Part shown: in pieces, positions 8,790 through 16,767 of the stretch
Position numbering within the stretch: position 1 is the first letter of the stretch
How the letters are laid out: each line of letters opens with the position of its first letter
From: Streptomyces sp. YIM 121038
Lineage (GTDB): Bacteria; Actinomycetota; Actinomycetes; Streptomycetales; Streptomycetaceae
Direction of reading: 5' to 3'
Length of the DNA stretch: 64,000 bases
NCBI RefSeq assembly: GCF_006088715.1
Contig: NZ_CP030771.1
Coordinates: 8,802,001 to 8,866,000, forward strand
Translations under genes and position numbers: made by a program
Notes under the pieces: model-generated
The model's database searches: none
What the model saw: only the letters and a program-made list of their open reading frames with translations
Told to the model about the DNA's origin: nothing

Positions 8790-8988
8790 CCGCCCGGCAG
8801 GCCAATTCGTTCACTCCGAAGGACAGCGCTTCGGGCGAGACCCAGCCCGCGGCCTCGTCGATCTGCTCCTGGTCGTCCTCGGCGCAGGCCGCCACGTAGA
8901 CGGCGGCGGCTTCGAAGAGGTTGTGGGCGCGCTTGTCGTCCTCCGGCGCCGTGTCGACCCTCCAGAGCTTGCGGATCCTGTCGAACAT
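8713..8988 (-). CDS. Small conserved hypothetical protein
   Basis: 91 residues from ATG 8988 with AAGGTGA 5 nt upstream. It starts MFDRIRKLW and is otherwise an acidic, mostly helical protein with no cofactor motif, signal or membrane segment. Two Cys residues (AACAEDD, ELACRAV) do not form a recognisable metal site. Its 3' end overlaps the tail of the zinc-ribbon gene by 77 bp in antisense. Function is not known to me; codon usage is normal for the region. Confidence 0.6.
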   Translation of the reverse strand: MFDRIRKLWRVDTAPEDDKRAHNLFEAAAVYVAACAEDDQEQIDEAAGWVSPEALSFGVNELACRAVIALAREHDESPGAVARTLLGLPAA

Positions 8989-9085
8989 TCAGGTCACCTT
9001 CCCCCGTATGGGCCCGCGACTGGGTGCTCATCCTCCGTACTCCAAAGTAAAGTTGAAGGCTCGGCGGAAGAAGGGGATCCGTGCG

Positions 9086-9991
9086 GTGAAGCGCTACGAG
9101 CGGCTCCAGCAGATCCGGCGCCTCGACCCGGAGAAGGACTTCCTGGAGATCTACCGACTGTCCGCGGCCTACGAGTTCCCCTGGGACCACACGCGCGCGC
9201 TGGAGCTCGCGCTGTACCGCACCTATGCGGTGCCGAGCATCGGCGCCCTCCTGGCCGAGACGGCGGAGTTCACCACGCGTGCGCAGAAGCGGTACGACGA
9301 CACGGCGCTGCTCCTCGACGCGGTCATCGAGCACGGCTTCGACAGCGACGAGGGGCGCACGGCGATCCGCCGCATCAATCAGATGCACCGCAGCTACGAC
9401 ATCAGCAATGACGACATGCGCTACGTGCTGTGCACGTTCGTCGTGATGCCCAAACGGTGGATCGACGCCTACGGATGGCGTCGGCTGTCACGGCACGAAA
9501 CGGTCGCGTCGGCGCTGTACTATCGCACGCTGGGCCAGCACATGGGGATCAAGGAGATCCCCGGTTCCTACGAAGAGTTCGCCCAGTGCCTCGATGCCTA
9601 CGAAGAGGCGCACTTCGGCTGGGACGAAGGGGCGCGCGGCGTCTCCGACGCGACCTTGGGGCTGATGGTCTCCTGGTACCCGCGCCCGTTGGCGCCCGTC
9701 CTGCGCGCGGCGACCCTGGCCCTGCTCGACGAGCCGCTGCTGCGGGCCTTCGGCTACGAACGACCCTCCGTTCTGACGCGCGCCGTGACCCGGCGCGCGG
9801 TGCGGCTGCGCGGCCGTGCGGTCCGCCTGCTGCCGCCGCGCAAGGCCCCGCACTACGGACGGCAGAACTGGGAGGTGAAGGGCTATCGCGACGGCTACCG
9901 GCCCGGCGACCTCGGCACCTGGCCGGTGCCCGGTGTGCGCGGCTGTCCGGTGCGGCACACCGAGGTGTCCGCGGCGGGCTCAGCCGAGTGA
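9086..9991 (+). CDS. Oxygenase MpaB family protein (DUF2236)
   Basis: 301 residues from a GTG at 9086 (VKRYERLQQIRRLDPEKDF), with AAGGGG about 9 nt upstream. An in-frame TTG at 9053 is an alternative start. The conserved features of the DUF2236/MpaB-C family are present: EFPWDHTRALELALYRTYA, the histidine in INQMHRSYDI with following DDMRYVLCTFVVMP, RWIDAYGWR, and the C-terminal HYGRQNWEVKGY. MpaB-type proteins are haem-dependent oxygenases in fungal mycophenolate synthesis, and related Lcp proteins cleave rubber; in bacteria the substrates are mostly unknown. The 3' end overlaps the PadR gene by 12 bp, tail to tail. Confidence 0.85.
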   Translation: MKRYERLQQIRRLDPEKDFLEIYRLSAAYEFPWDHTRALELALYRTYAVPSIGALLAETAEFTTRAQKRYDDTALLLDAVIEHGFDSDEGRTAIRRINQMHRSYDISNDDMRYVLCTFVVMPKRWIDAYGWRRLSRHETVASALYYRTLGQHMGIKEIPGSYEEFAQCLDAYEEAHFGWDEGARGVSDATLGLMVSWYPRPLAPVLRAATLALLDEPLLRAFGYERPSVLTRAVTRRAVRLRGRAVRLLPPRKAPHYGRQNWEVKGYRDGYRPGDLGTWPVPGVRGCPVRHTEVSAAGSAE

Positions 9992-10501
9992 CGCGAGGGT
10001 CTTGCGCAGCCAGGTGAGCTCGGCGCGGCTCGTGGCCCGCGCGATGGTGAGGATGCCCTGCCGGAACGGGTCGTCCAGTTCCTCCGCGCGCAGCGGCCGG
10101 TCACCGTCGTAGAAGAAGCTGGCGGGCTCCTGGAGGAAGGCGAGGCGCCGCCGCAACACCGCGGCCTGGGCGTCCGGGTCCTCCAGGTGCCGCAGGAAGG
10201 CGAGCACCGTGAACCAGCGGTTCTCATCGGTGATGTCCGTCCGCGCGGGCTCGGCCAGACGGCGGCGCAGCTCGCTCCTGCCGTCCGCGGTGAGGCTCAG
10301 GACGTGGCGCGGCGCGGCCACGGCACCGGGCTGGGTCTCGCGGGCGAGCAGCCCCGCCTTCTCGAGTCGCTTGATGGCCGGGTACAGCGTGCTCTCCGCG
10401 ACCGGGCGGACGTGCCCCGTCAGGGCGGTGATGCGCTTGCGCAGCTCGTAGCCGTGCAGCGGACGTTCGTACAGGAATCCAAGGATGGCGAGCTCCAGCA
10501 T
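9980..10501 (-). CDS. PadR family transcriptional regulator
   Basis: 173 residues from ATG 10501 (MLELAILGFLYERPLHGYELRKR), the canonical PadR beginning; a GTG/ATG six codons upstream is less likely. Residues 1-80 form the winged helix (VAESTLYPAIKRLEKAGLL). Residues about 95-173 are the Vir_act_alpha_C dimerisation domain. PadR proteins are usually effector-sensing repressors acting on a neighbouring gene. Here the divergent alpha/beta hydrolase and the dyad at 10526-10547 are the obvious targets. Confidence 0.9.
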   Translation of the reverse strand: MLELAILGFLYERPLHGYELRKRITALTGHVRPVAESTLYPAIKRLEKAGLLARETQPGAVAAPRHVLSLTADGRSELRRRLAEPARTDITDENRWFTVLAFLRHLEDPDAQAAVLRRRLAFLQEPASFFYDGDRPLRAEELDDPFRQGILTIARATSRAELTWLRKTLASLG

Positions 10502-10525
10502 GCCCGCATTCTGCCGCACCTACGG

Positions 10526-10547
10526 AGTACATCGGTGCCGTAGTACT
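10526..10547. promoter_or_regulatory. Putative PadR operator (22-bp dyad)
   Basis: AGTAC-nn-CGG-nn-CCG-nn-GTACT: 16 of 22 positions are dyad-symmetric. It lies 24 bp upstream of the PadR start and 108 bp upstream of the divergent hydrolase gene. A possible hydrolase -10 box (TATTGT) follows at about 10558, so binding would block both promoters. Assignment to PadR is by position only. Confidence 0.55.
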
Positions 10548-10655
10548 GCGGGTCCGATGTATTGTGGGCGAAGACGTCGGCCGAAGGCCCGGAACGCGAC
10601 AGGCGGACGCGGGACACGGCATGCGGCGGAACGAACCACTCAGGGGGAGCGGAAC

Positions 10656-11417
10656 ATGACGATGCGAGGCGCGAGGTTCGACGCGGAGGGCAGCCTGATC
10701 CGCTGGACGGAGTGTGAGGGTGAAAACCCCGCGCGCGTGTACGTACACGGTCTCGGGGCGGCGTCGGCGCCCTACCACGCGCACCTCGCCGCCCGGCCCG
10801 AACTGGCGGGACGCAGATCGCTGTTCGTGGACCTGCCCGGCCATGGACTGAGCGACCGCCCCAGCGGCTTCGGCTACAGCCTGGAAGACCACGCGGAGGC
10901 CCTCGCGACGGCGCTGGACGAGGCGGACGTGCGCGACGCGGAGATCGTCGCGCACAGCATGGGCGGCTCCGTGGCCATCGTGCTGGCCCACCAGAGGGCC
11001 GACCTGGTGGCCCGCCTCGTCCTCACGGAGGCGAACCTCGACCCGCACCCGCCGAAGACCGCGGGAAGCAGCGGAATCGCGGACTACGAAGAGGACGCTT
11101 TCGTCACCGAGGGCCACGCGCGCGTACTGGAGAAGGTCGGTCCGGGGTGGGCCGCGACCATGCGCCTCACCGATCCGCGCGCCCTGCACCGCAGCGCCAC
11201 GGGGCTCGTGCGCGGGACGAGCCCCACGATGCGCGCGATGCTGATGGCCCTCTCCGTAGAGCGTGTCTACGTGCAGGGCGCGCTGAGCGGTGACGTCCCG
11301 GGCGGCGATGACTTGGAGGCCTCCGGCGTCCGGGTCGTCACCGTGCCCGCCGCCGGGCACAACGTCATGCTGGACAACCCGGCCGCCTTCGCCGCGGTGC
11401 TCACGGCGCGCTCCTGA
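10656..11417 (+). CDS. Alpha/beta hydrolase
   Basis: 253 residues from ATG 10656, with GGGGGAG 6 nt upstream. It has the alpha/beta hydrolase fold order: YVHGLG (oxyanion loop), FVDLPGHGLSDRP, nucleophile elbow AHSMGGS (Ser of SMGG), an acidic residue in the late strand region, and the catalytic His in PAAGHNVMLD. The cap region is at about residues 125-200. The substrate is unknown; the family includes esterases, lactonases and haloalkane-type enzymes. It is divergent from the PadR gene, which probably controls it, and is followed by a compact hairpin shared with the convergent methyltransferase. Confidence 0.88.
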   Translation: MTMRGARFDAEGSLIRWTECEGENPARVYVHGLGAASAPYHAHLAARPELAGRRSLFVDLPGHGLSDRPSGFGYSLEDHAEALATALDEADVRDAEIVAHSMGGSVAIVLAHQRADLVARLVLTEANLDPHPPKTAGSSGIADYEEDAFVTEGHARVLEKVGPGWAATMRLTDPRALHRSATGLVRGTSPTMRAMLMALSVERVYVQGALSGDVPGGDDLEASGVRVVTVPAAGHNVMLDNPAAFAAVLTARS

Positions 11418-11431
11418 ACGCCATCCCGTGT

Positions 11432-11447
11432 GCCCCCGCGCGGGGGC
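11432..11447. terminator. Bidirectional terminator-like palindrome
   Basis: A perfect 16-bp palindrome, GCCCCCGCGCGGGGGC, lies in the 31-bp gap between two convergent genes (hydrolase ending 11417, methyltransferase ending 11449). Its position and GC strength suit a two-way terminator. Confidence 0.5.
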
Positions 11448-11448
11448 G

Positions 11449-12048
11449 TCAGGCCTGGCGCAGGGCCAGGGCGAGGAAGCGCGTGTCCTCGTCGACGTAC
11501 GACGTCATGCGCCAGCCCGAGCCGGCGAGCAGCGGACGGAGGTTGCCCTCGGCGCGCAGGTCTTCCGGGGTGATCTGGCGGCCCTGACGAGCCGCCAGAG
11601 CCGCGCGCCCGACGGGGTGGAACAGCGCGAGCGCCCCTCCCGGACGCACCACCCGAGCCAGCTCCCGCAGGTTCTCGGCCGGGTCGGGCAGATGCGCGAT
11701 GAGGCCCGCACCGAACACGGCGTCCAGCGCCCGCGTCCGCACGGGCAGCCGCGCCACGTCCGCGAGCAGGAGCCGGCTGCAGGACTGCCTGCCCGCCCGC
11801 ACAGCGGCCTCCAGCATGGCCGGAGTGAGATCGACCCCCAGGACCGTCCCTGAGGGCCCCACCGCGTCCCTCAGTGCCGGTAGGGCGCGGCCCGTGCCGC
11901 ATCCGGCGTCCAGGACCCGGGCGCCCGGGGGCAGGCCCAGTTCGGCCACGGCGGCACGGTAGGCGGGGCCGTCGTCGGGGAAGCGGCTGTCCCAGTCGGC
12001 GGCGCGCGCTGCGAAGAACTCCTGGACGCGTGTGTGGTCGTCGCTCAT
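11449..12048 (-). CDS. Class I SAM-dependent methyltransferase
   Basis: 199 residues from ATG 12048 (MSDDHTRVQEFFAARAADWD); an in-frame ATG at 12066 would add six residues. Motif I VLDAGCGTGRALP (about residue 45) binds S-adenosylmethionine. VLGVDLTPAMLEAA carries the acidic residue contacting the ribose, and DAVFGAGLIAHLPDP is motif IV of the Methyltransf_11 type. RVVRPGGALALFHP follows. The protein is shorter than most ubiquinone or small-molecule methyltransferases of the family but complete. The substrate cannot be deduced. It is divergent from the broken MFS gene. Confidence 0.85.
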   Translation of the reverse strand: MSDDHTRVQEFFAARAADWDSRFPDDGPAYRAAVAELGLPPGARVLDAGCGTGRALPALRDAVGPSGTVLGVDLTPAMLEAAVRAGRQSCSRLLLADVARLPVRTRALDAVFGAGLIAHLPDPAENLRELARVVRPGGALALFHPVGRAALAARQGRQITPEDLRAEGNLRPLLAGSGWRMTSYVDEDTRFLALALRQA

Positions 12049-12100
12049 GGGCTCATGATCCCGCATGCCTCGGCCACGGCGTAGGACATGCTTCGTCCTT

Positions 12101-12114
12101 AAACGATCACGTTT
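12101..12114. promoter_or_regulatory. AAACG-ATCA-CGTTT dyad in divergent promoter region
   Basis: A 14-bp inverted repeat (5-bp arms, 4-bp centre) just upstream of a TAGGGT -10-like box at 12117-12122 and the ATG of the broken MFS gene at 12132. A second dyad, AGGAC-n7-GTCCT, lies at 12083-12099. These look like remnants of an operator region for the exporter and/or the divergent methyltransferase. No adjacent regulator remains to assign them to. Confidence 0.35.
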
Positions 12115-12131
12115 CCTAGGGTCTGTGCCTC

Positions 12132-12320
12132 ATGACGCCGCAGAAGCGTGACTACGCCAAACTCTGGTCGGCCTCCGGAACTTCAGCACTGGGGGACGGG
12201 GGCACCCTGGCCGCGGGCCCGCTCCTGATGGCCACTCTCACCGATGCCCCGCGCTCATCGCCGGTGCCGTCTTCGCGCAGCAGCTCCTCTGGCTGCTCTT
12301 CTCCCTCCCCAAGGGGGAAC
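12132..12320 (+). pseudogene. N-terminal remnant of an MFS exporter, frameshifted and truncated
   Basis: From ATG 12132 the frame reads MTPQKRDYAKLWSASGTSAL then GDGGTLAAGPLLMATLTDAP, an unmistakable first helix region of MFS_3-type exporters. At about 12250 the match leaves this frame and continues in the next one as LIAGAVFAQQLLWLLFSLPK (helix 2), consistent with loss of one base. After about 12320 all similarity stops and a 22-bp repeat begins, so ten or so helices are missing. The -10-like box 10 nt before the ATG is still present. The downstream continuation of the first frame through the MHYT gene is spurious. Confidence 0.75.
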
Positions 12321-12373
12321 TCGGTGCTTCCCCAAGGGGAATCCGGTGCCTCCTCAAGGGGGAACCGGGGCGC
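12307..12373 (+). repeat. About 22-bp degenerate tandem repeat, three copies
   Basis: Three copies start at about 12307, 12330 and 12352, each centred on CCCCAAGGGG-GAA followed by CGGTGC/CGGGGC. The block begins exactly where the MFS remnant loses similarity, so it may mark the deletion end point. The DNA from here to the MHYT gene (12484) contains no other feature except a -10-like TAGCGT at 12469-12474. Confidence 0.55.
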
Positions 12374-12483
12374 GCACGTTCGAGCGTGGCGCGATCGTTC
12401 AGGGACATCTCCGCACCAGATAGCAGTAGCTTTCGAAATGCGCCCCCGCCGCGCGCCCCCCGCGGGTCTAGCGTCCCTGGGCC

Positions 12484-13257
12484 ATGGGACACCTGGACCA
12501 CGCCACCTTCGGCTGGCTGACGCCCGTGCTGTCGTACGTGATGGCGTGCGTCGGCGCCGCACTCGGTCTGCAGTGCACCGTGCGCGCCCTGGGCACCACG
12601 GGACGCTCGCGGCGCAACTGGCTCCTCACCGCGGCCTCGGCGATCGGCACCGGCATCTGGACGATGCACTTCGTCGCGATGCTCGGATTCGGAGTCAGCG
12701 GTACGCAGATCCACTACGACGTGCCGCTGACGCTTCTGAGCCTGCTCGTCGCCATGGCCGTCGTCGGCGCCGGGGTCTTCGCCGTCGGCTACGGAGCCGA
12801 CCGAGCGCGCTCGCTCGCCCTCGGGGGCCTCACCACGGGGCTCGGCGTCGCGAGCATGCACTACCTGGGCATGGCCGCGCTGCGCCTGCACGGCGATGTC
12901 GGCTACGACCCGGCCGTCGTCGCCCTGTCCGTGGTGATCGCCGTCGTCGCGGCGACCGCCGCGCTCTGGGCGGCGCTGAACATCAAGTCGACGCTCGCGG
13001 TGGCCGTCGCCTCGCTCGTCATGGGCGGCGCGGTGAGCAGCATGCACTACACCGGCATGCTCGCCGTGAGCGTACGTGTCACCCCCTCCGGGGCGGCACT
13101 GCCCGGGGCCACGACGATGCAGTTCATCTTCCCCCTCGCCGTGGGCCTGGGCTCCTACCTGTTCCTGACCTCGGCGTTCGTTGCCCTGTCCCCGAGCGCG
13201 GGCGAGCGTGCGGCCTCCGCGTCGGCTCAACGCCCCGTCGGACACACCGCCCCGTAG
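12484..13257 (+). CDS. MHYT domain-containing membrane sensor protein
   Basis: 257 residues. ATG 12484 has no Shine-Dalgarno, but TAGCGT at 12469-12474 lies 9 nt upstream, so the mRNA is probably leaderless. Three MHYT-type motifs occur at regular spacing: TMHFVAM (about residue 60), SMHYLGM (about 122) and SMHYTGM (about 188). They are embedded in about seven hydrophobic helices. The family is proposed to bind copper or another metal and sense O2, CO or NO in the membrane. Here there is no attached EAL/GGDEF or kinase domain, so signalling would have to pass to another protein. The conservon sensor kinase starts 79 bp downstream in the same direction, which makes it the natural candidate partner (inference). 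Confidence 0.88.
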   Translation: MGHLDHATFGWLTPVLSYVMACVGAALGLQCTVRALGTTGRSRRNWLLTAASAIGTGIWTMHFVAMLGFGVSGTQIHYDVPLTLLSLLVAMAVVGAGVFAVGYGADRARSLALGGLTTGLGVASMHYLGMAALRLHGDVGYDPAVVALSVVIAVVAATAALWAALNIKSTLAVAVASLVMGGAVSSMHYTGMLAVSVRVTPSGAALPGATTMQFIFPLAVGLGSYLFLTSAFVALSPSAGERAASASAQRPVGHTAP

Positions 13258-13336
13258 CGGCGCCCACGACCCGGCCACGAGCGGGCCGTACGCGCCGCGT
13301 CGCGGGCCCACCCCGACCCTTCCGAGCGAGGAGGCC

Positions 13337-15904
13337 ATGCGCATACCCAGGAACACCCCCGACCCCGGCACACGGGCCCCCGGCGCACCGGCCCAGGCCG
13401 CCCCCACGGCCCGTGGCCGCCGAGCACACGCGGGCCCGCCCGCCGACGAACACCCGCCCGCAGGGGCGCCGCCTCCCAGCGGAACAGAGCGCACCGGAAC
13501 AGAGCGCACCGGAACAGGGCCCATCGGCACGGGTCTCCCGCGCGCGGGCCGCCGGTGGTTCCGCCCCCGCACCGTGCGCGCCAAGGTCGTGTGTCTCCTG
13601 ATGGTGCCCGTCGTCTCCCTCCTCGCCCTGTGGGCGTACGCGACCGTCAGCACCGCCCAGGACGTCGCCTCGCTGCGGCAGACCCAACGCGCCGACGCCG
13701 CCGTGCGGGCACCGGTCGCCGCGGCCGTCACCGCTCTCCAGGCCGAACGGGCCGCGGCCGTGCGCCACGCGACGCGACCCACCGCCGACCGCGCCGCCGC
13801 CCTCCGGAGGCAGGCGGGCCGGACCGACCGGGCCGTGGCGAAGCTGCGCCTGGGCAAGGACCACACCGTCGCCGACGGAGCGGGGTTGCCCGCGGCCGTG
13901 GGGAACCGGCTCGCACAGTTCGCCACCGACGCCGAGCGGCTGCGTACCGTGCGCGCCTCCCTCCTCGACCGCCGCACCGGGTGGGGCGACGTCTACGGGC
14001 AGTACACGAAGACCATCACGGCAGCCTTCGGAGTCGGCGGTGCGCTGTCCGGGCTCCAGGGCGCCGAACCGGGCTCCCACGCGCGCGTGCTGCTCGAATT
14101 CTCCCGGGCGGGCGAAATGCTGGCGCGCGAGGATGCGTTGCTGGCAAGCGCCCGTCTCGCGGGCACCCTCGACGGCGAGCGGCTGCGCCGGTTCACCGGA
14201 GCCGTGGACACCCGGCAGACCCTCATCGAGGCGGCCGCGGCGGACCTGCGCGGACCCGAACGCCGGGCATGGCGGCGCCTCGTACAGGAACGCGCGTACG
14301 CCGCCGTCGGGGCCGTCGAGGGCAGGGTGCTCGCCGCCAGGCCCGGCAAGAAGGCCCTGGAAGCGGCCCCCGCCCTCACCTGGGACCCCGCCCACGCGAC
14401 CGTACGGGACACCCAGCGCACCCTCGCGGAGCGCGCGGCAAGGGACGCTGCGGACCGGGCCGACCCGCTGACGCGCGGCGTGTTCACCGTCGCGGGTGCC
14501 GCCGTCCTCTGCGGTCTCGCGGCCGTCGCGGCCTCCCTCGTGATCTCCGTACGCATCGGCCGCGGCCTGGTCGTCGAACTCGTCGGACTGCGCAACCGCG
14601 CCCTGGAGATCGCCCGCCGCCAACTCCCCGACACCATGCGGAAACTGCGCGCGGGCGAGGAGGTCGACATCGCCGCGGAAGCCCCCGAGGAGCCGCCCGC
14701 CGAGGACGAGGCGGGACAGGTCGCGGAGGCGATCGGCACGGTGCACCGCGCCGCGCTGCGGGCCGCCGTGGAACGCGCGGAGCTGGCGAGCGGCATCTCC
14801 GGGGTCTTCGTGAACCTCGCCCGACGCAGTCAAGTGCTCGTCCACCGGCAGCTCAGCCTGCTGGACACGATGGAGCGAAGGGCCGACGACCCGAACGAAC
14901 TCGGTGACCTCTTCCGGCTCGACCATCTCACGACCCGTATGCGGCGCCACGCCGAAAGCCTGATCATCCTCTCCGGGGCCGCGCCCGGCCGTGCCTGGCG
15001 CACGCCGGTGTCCCTGACGAACGTCGTACGCGCCGCGGTCTCCGAGATCGAGGACTACGCGCGCGTGGAGGTACGACCACTGCCCGAGGCCTCCGTAGTG
15101 GGCGGTGCCGTCGCCGACCTCACCCACCTGATGGCCGAACTGGTCGAGAACGCCGCCCAGTTCTCGCCCCCGCACACCAAAGTGCGGATCACCGGTGAGC
15201 CCGTGGGCAACGGCTACGCCCTGGAGATCGAGGACAGGGGCCTCGGCATGAACCCCGACACGCTCGCCGAAGCCAACCAGAGGGTCGAGGAGTCCGAGGC
15301 GCTCGACCTGTTCGACAGCGACCAACTGGGCCTCTTCGTAGTGAGCAGACTCGCCGCACGGCACGGCATCCGGGTGCGCCTGCTGACCTCCCCGTACGGC
15401 GGCACCACCGCCGTCGTCCTGCTGCCCACCACGCTGCTCCAGAACGACGACTCCACCCGCACCACGCAACGCGAACAGGGAGAGCGACAAGAGGGGTTCA
15501 CGTCAGCCCCCGTGCCCGACGCGCCACCCGTGCTCAGTGCGTCCGGCGCCAGGCAGGGCGATCACCGGGCACTGGGCCCGTCCGCCGGGCGCCCCGTGCC
15601 CGCACCGTCACCTCCAGGCGTCACGGCACTGCGCCTGCGCAGGCCCGCGGACACGGCGTCCCCCAGGGACGCGCCTGACCCCGCGTCCGCCGAGCCTCCG
15701 TCGGACGAACTGCCGCGCCGCGTACGCCAGGCGAGCCTCGCCCCGCAACTGCGGAAACACCCGCCCGCGACCGAAAGCCCGGACCCCGTCGGCGAACGCA
15801 GTCCGGAGCGCGTACGGAGCCAACTGGCCGCCTACCGGGACGGCTGGGCCCGGGGCGGCGGGCGCCCGCCCGGCAGCGACAGCAGCGAAGGAGACCCCGC
15901 ATGA
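13337..15904 (+). CDS. Conservon sensor histidine kinase (CvnA-type, nitrate/nitrite-sensor domain)
   Basis: 855 residues from ATG 13337 with GAGGAGG just upstream. A Pro-rich cytoplasmic N-terminus contains the 5-residue repeat GTERT. Transmembrane helix 1 is at about 78-100 (VVCLLMVPVVSLLALWAYA), followed by an extracytoplasmic NIT-like helical domain, TM2 at about 380-405 and a HAMP-like segment. The dimerisation helices contain FRLDHLTTRMRRHAESL. The HATPase_c domain spans about 588-704 with an N-box ELVENAAQFSPP and G-box DRGLGMN and GLFVVSRL. The C-terminal ~150 residues are disordered and Pro-rich. In Streptomyces conservons this kinase-like protein recruits the roadblock, DUF742 and GTPase proteins encoded next, resembling a membrane receptor with a G-protein. 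The stop overlaps the next start (ATGA). Confidence 0.9.
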   Translation: MRIPRNTPDPGTRAPGAPAQAAPTARGRRAHAGPPADEHPPAGAPPPSGTERTGTERTGTGPIGTGLPRAGRRWFRPRTVRAKVVCLLMVPVVSLLALWAYATVSTAQDVASLRQTQRADAAVRAPVAAAVTALQAERAAAVRHATRPTADRAAALRRQAGRTDRAVAKLRLGKDHTVADGAGLPAAVGNRLAQFATDAERLRTVRASLLDRRTGWGDVYGQYTKTITAAFGVGGALSGLQGAEPGSHARVLLEFSRAGEMLAREDALLASARLAGTLDGERLRRFTGAVDTRQTLIEAAAADLRGPERRAWRRLVQERAYAAVGAVEGRVLAARPGKKALEAAPALTWDPAHATVRDTQRTLAERAARDAADRADPLTRGVFTVAGAAVLCGLAAVAASLVISVRIGRGLVVELVGLRNRALEIARRQLPDTMRKLRAGEEVDIAAEAPEEPPAEDEAGQVAEAIGTVHRAALRAAVERAELASGISGVFVNLARRSQVLVHRQLSLLDTMERRADDPNELGDLFRLDHLTTRMRRHAESLIILSGAAPGRAWRTPVSLTNVVRAAVSEIEDYARVEVRPLPEASVVGGAVADLTHLMAELVENAAQFSPPHTKVRITGEPVGNGYALEIEDRGLGMNPDTLAEANQRVEESEALDLFDSDQLGLFVVSRLAARHGIRVRLLTSPYGGTTAVVLLPTTLLQNDDSTRTTQREQGERQEGFTSAPVPDAPPVLSASGARQGDHRALGPSAGRPVPAPSPPGVTALRLRRPADTASPRDAPDPASAEPPSDELPRRVRQASLAPQLRKHPPATESPDPVGERSPERVRSQLAAYRDGWARGGGRPPGSDSSEGDPA
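13481..13525 (+). repeat. 15-bp in-frame tandem repeat, three copies, in the CvnA-type kinase
   Basis: Units 13481-13495, 13496-13510 and 13511-13525 (GGAACAGAGCGCACC; the third diverges) encode GTERT-GTERT-GTGPI in the disordered N-terminal tail of the sensor kinase. The first two copies are identical at DNA level, suggesting recent slippage. Confidence 0.65.
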
Positions 15905-16335
15905 TCCAGGAAACCGGCCTCACGGCGCACCGGTCCGGCGAACTCGACTGGCTCCTCGACGACCTGGTGTCCCGCGTCGGCGACGTACGGCACGCGGTCG
16001 TGCTGTCCAACGACGGGCTCGCGGTCGGCGCCTCGACGGCCCTCACCCGGGAGGACGCCGAGCACCTGGCCGCCGTCGCCTCGGGGTTCCACAGCCTCGC
16101 CAAGGGCGCGGGGCGGCACTTCGGGGCGGGCGGCGTGCGCCAGACGATGGTCGAGATGGACGACGCCTTCCTGTTCGTGGCCGCGGCGGGCGACGGCTCC
16201 TGCCTCGCCGTCCTCAGCACGGTCACCGCTGACATCGGCCTCGTCGCGTATGAGATGGCACGCATGGTCAAGCGCGTGGGGGCGCATCTGACGACCCCCA
16301 CGCGCTTCTCCGAGCCGCCACCGAGCACCGGATGA
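15901..16335 (+). CDS. Roadblock/LC7 domain protein (CvnB-type)
   Basis: 144 residues from ATG 15901, overlapping the kinase stop by 4 bp. It is a single roadblock/LC7 domain: LDWLLDDLVSRVGDVRHAV, LSNDGLAVGAS, EDAEHLAAVASGFHSLAKG, then VRQTMVEMDDAFLFVAAAGD and LAVLSTVTADIGLVAYEMA. This is the MglB/CvnB pattern. Such proteins dimerise and act as regulators, often GTPase-activating, of the small Ras-like GTPase in the same operon. It is second in the conservon and highly similar to the separate protein at 17976-18389. Confidence 0.92.
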   Translation: MIQETGLTAHRSGELDWLLDDLVSRVGDVRHAVVLSNDGLAVGASTALTREDAEHLAAVASGFHSLAKGAGRHFGAGGVRQTMVEMDDAFLFVAAAGDGSCLAVLSTVTADIGLVAYEMARMVKRVGAHLTTPTRFSEPPPSTG

Positions 16336-16353
16336 CCTGGGCGGCGGCAAGCG

Positions 16354-16767
16354 ATGAGCGACAACAGCGACGGCGCCGCGCGACAGCACGGCAGCCAGTG
16401 GTACGACAGCGAAGCGGGACCCTTGGTCCGCCCGTACGCGATGACGGGCGGGCGCACGAGACCTGCCTCCAACGGTGTGCGGTTCGATCTGATCGCCCTG
16501 GTCAGCCTCACCGAGGGAGCCGTGCGGCCGGGCGACGACGTGACGCTCGGCCCCGAACACCGGGTGCTGCTCCACCTGTGCCGCGCCGAAACCCAGTCCG
16601 TCGCCGAACTCGCCGCGGGCGCCGACCTGCCTGTGGGCGTGGTGAGGGTGCTGCTCGGCGACCTCCTGGAGGAGGGCCGCGTTCAGGTGCGACGGCCCGT
16701 GCCTCCCGCCCAGCTACCTGACGAGACGATCCTGCGAGAGGTGATCGATGGGCTCCGAGCACTCTGA
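16354..16767 (+). CDS. DUF742 protein (CvnC-type)
   Basis: 137 residues, ATG 16354. DUF742 hallmarks are present: WYDSEAGPLVRPYAMTGGRT near the N-terminus, FDLIALVSLTE, the HRVLLHLCRAETQSVAELAA winged-helix-like stretch, LPVGVVRVLLGDLLEEGRV, and the C-terminal ILREVIDGLRAL. The ribosome-binding site is weak, so it is probably translated by coupling to the roadblock gene 18 bp upstream. Its end overlaps the GTPase gene by 20 bp. In conservons this protein is part of the membrane-associated complex; a helix-turn-helix role has been proposed but not read from this sequence. Confidence 0.92.
   Translation: MSDNSDGAARQHGSQWYDSEAGPLVRPYAMTGGRTRPASNGVRFDLIALVSLTEGAVRPGDDVTLGPEHRVLLHLCRAETQSVAELAAGADLPVGVVRVLLGDLLEEGRVQVRRPVPPAQLPDETILREVIDGLRAL

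Noticed and set aside
13124..15490. Minus-strand open frame of 788 codons
   Set aside because: Antisense to the conservon kinase; no motif.
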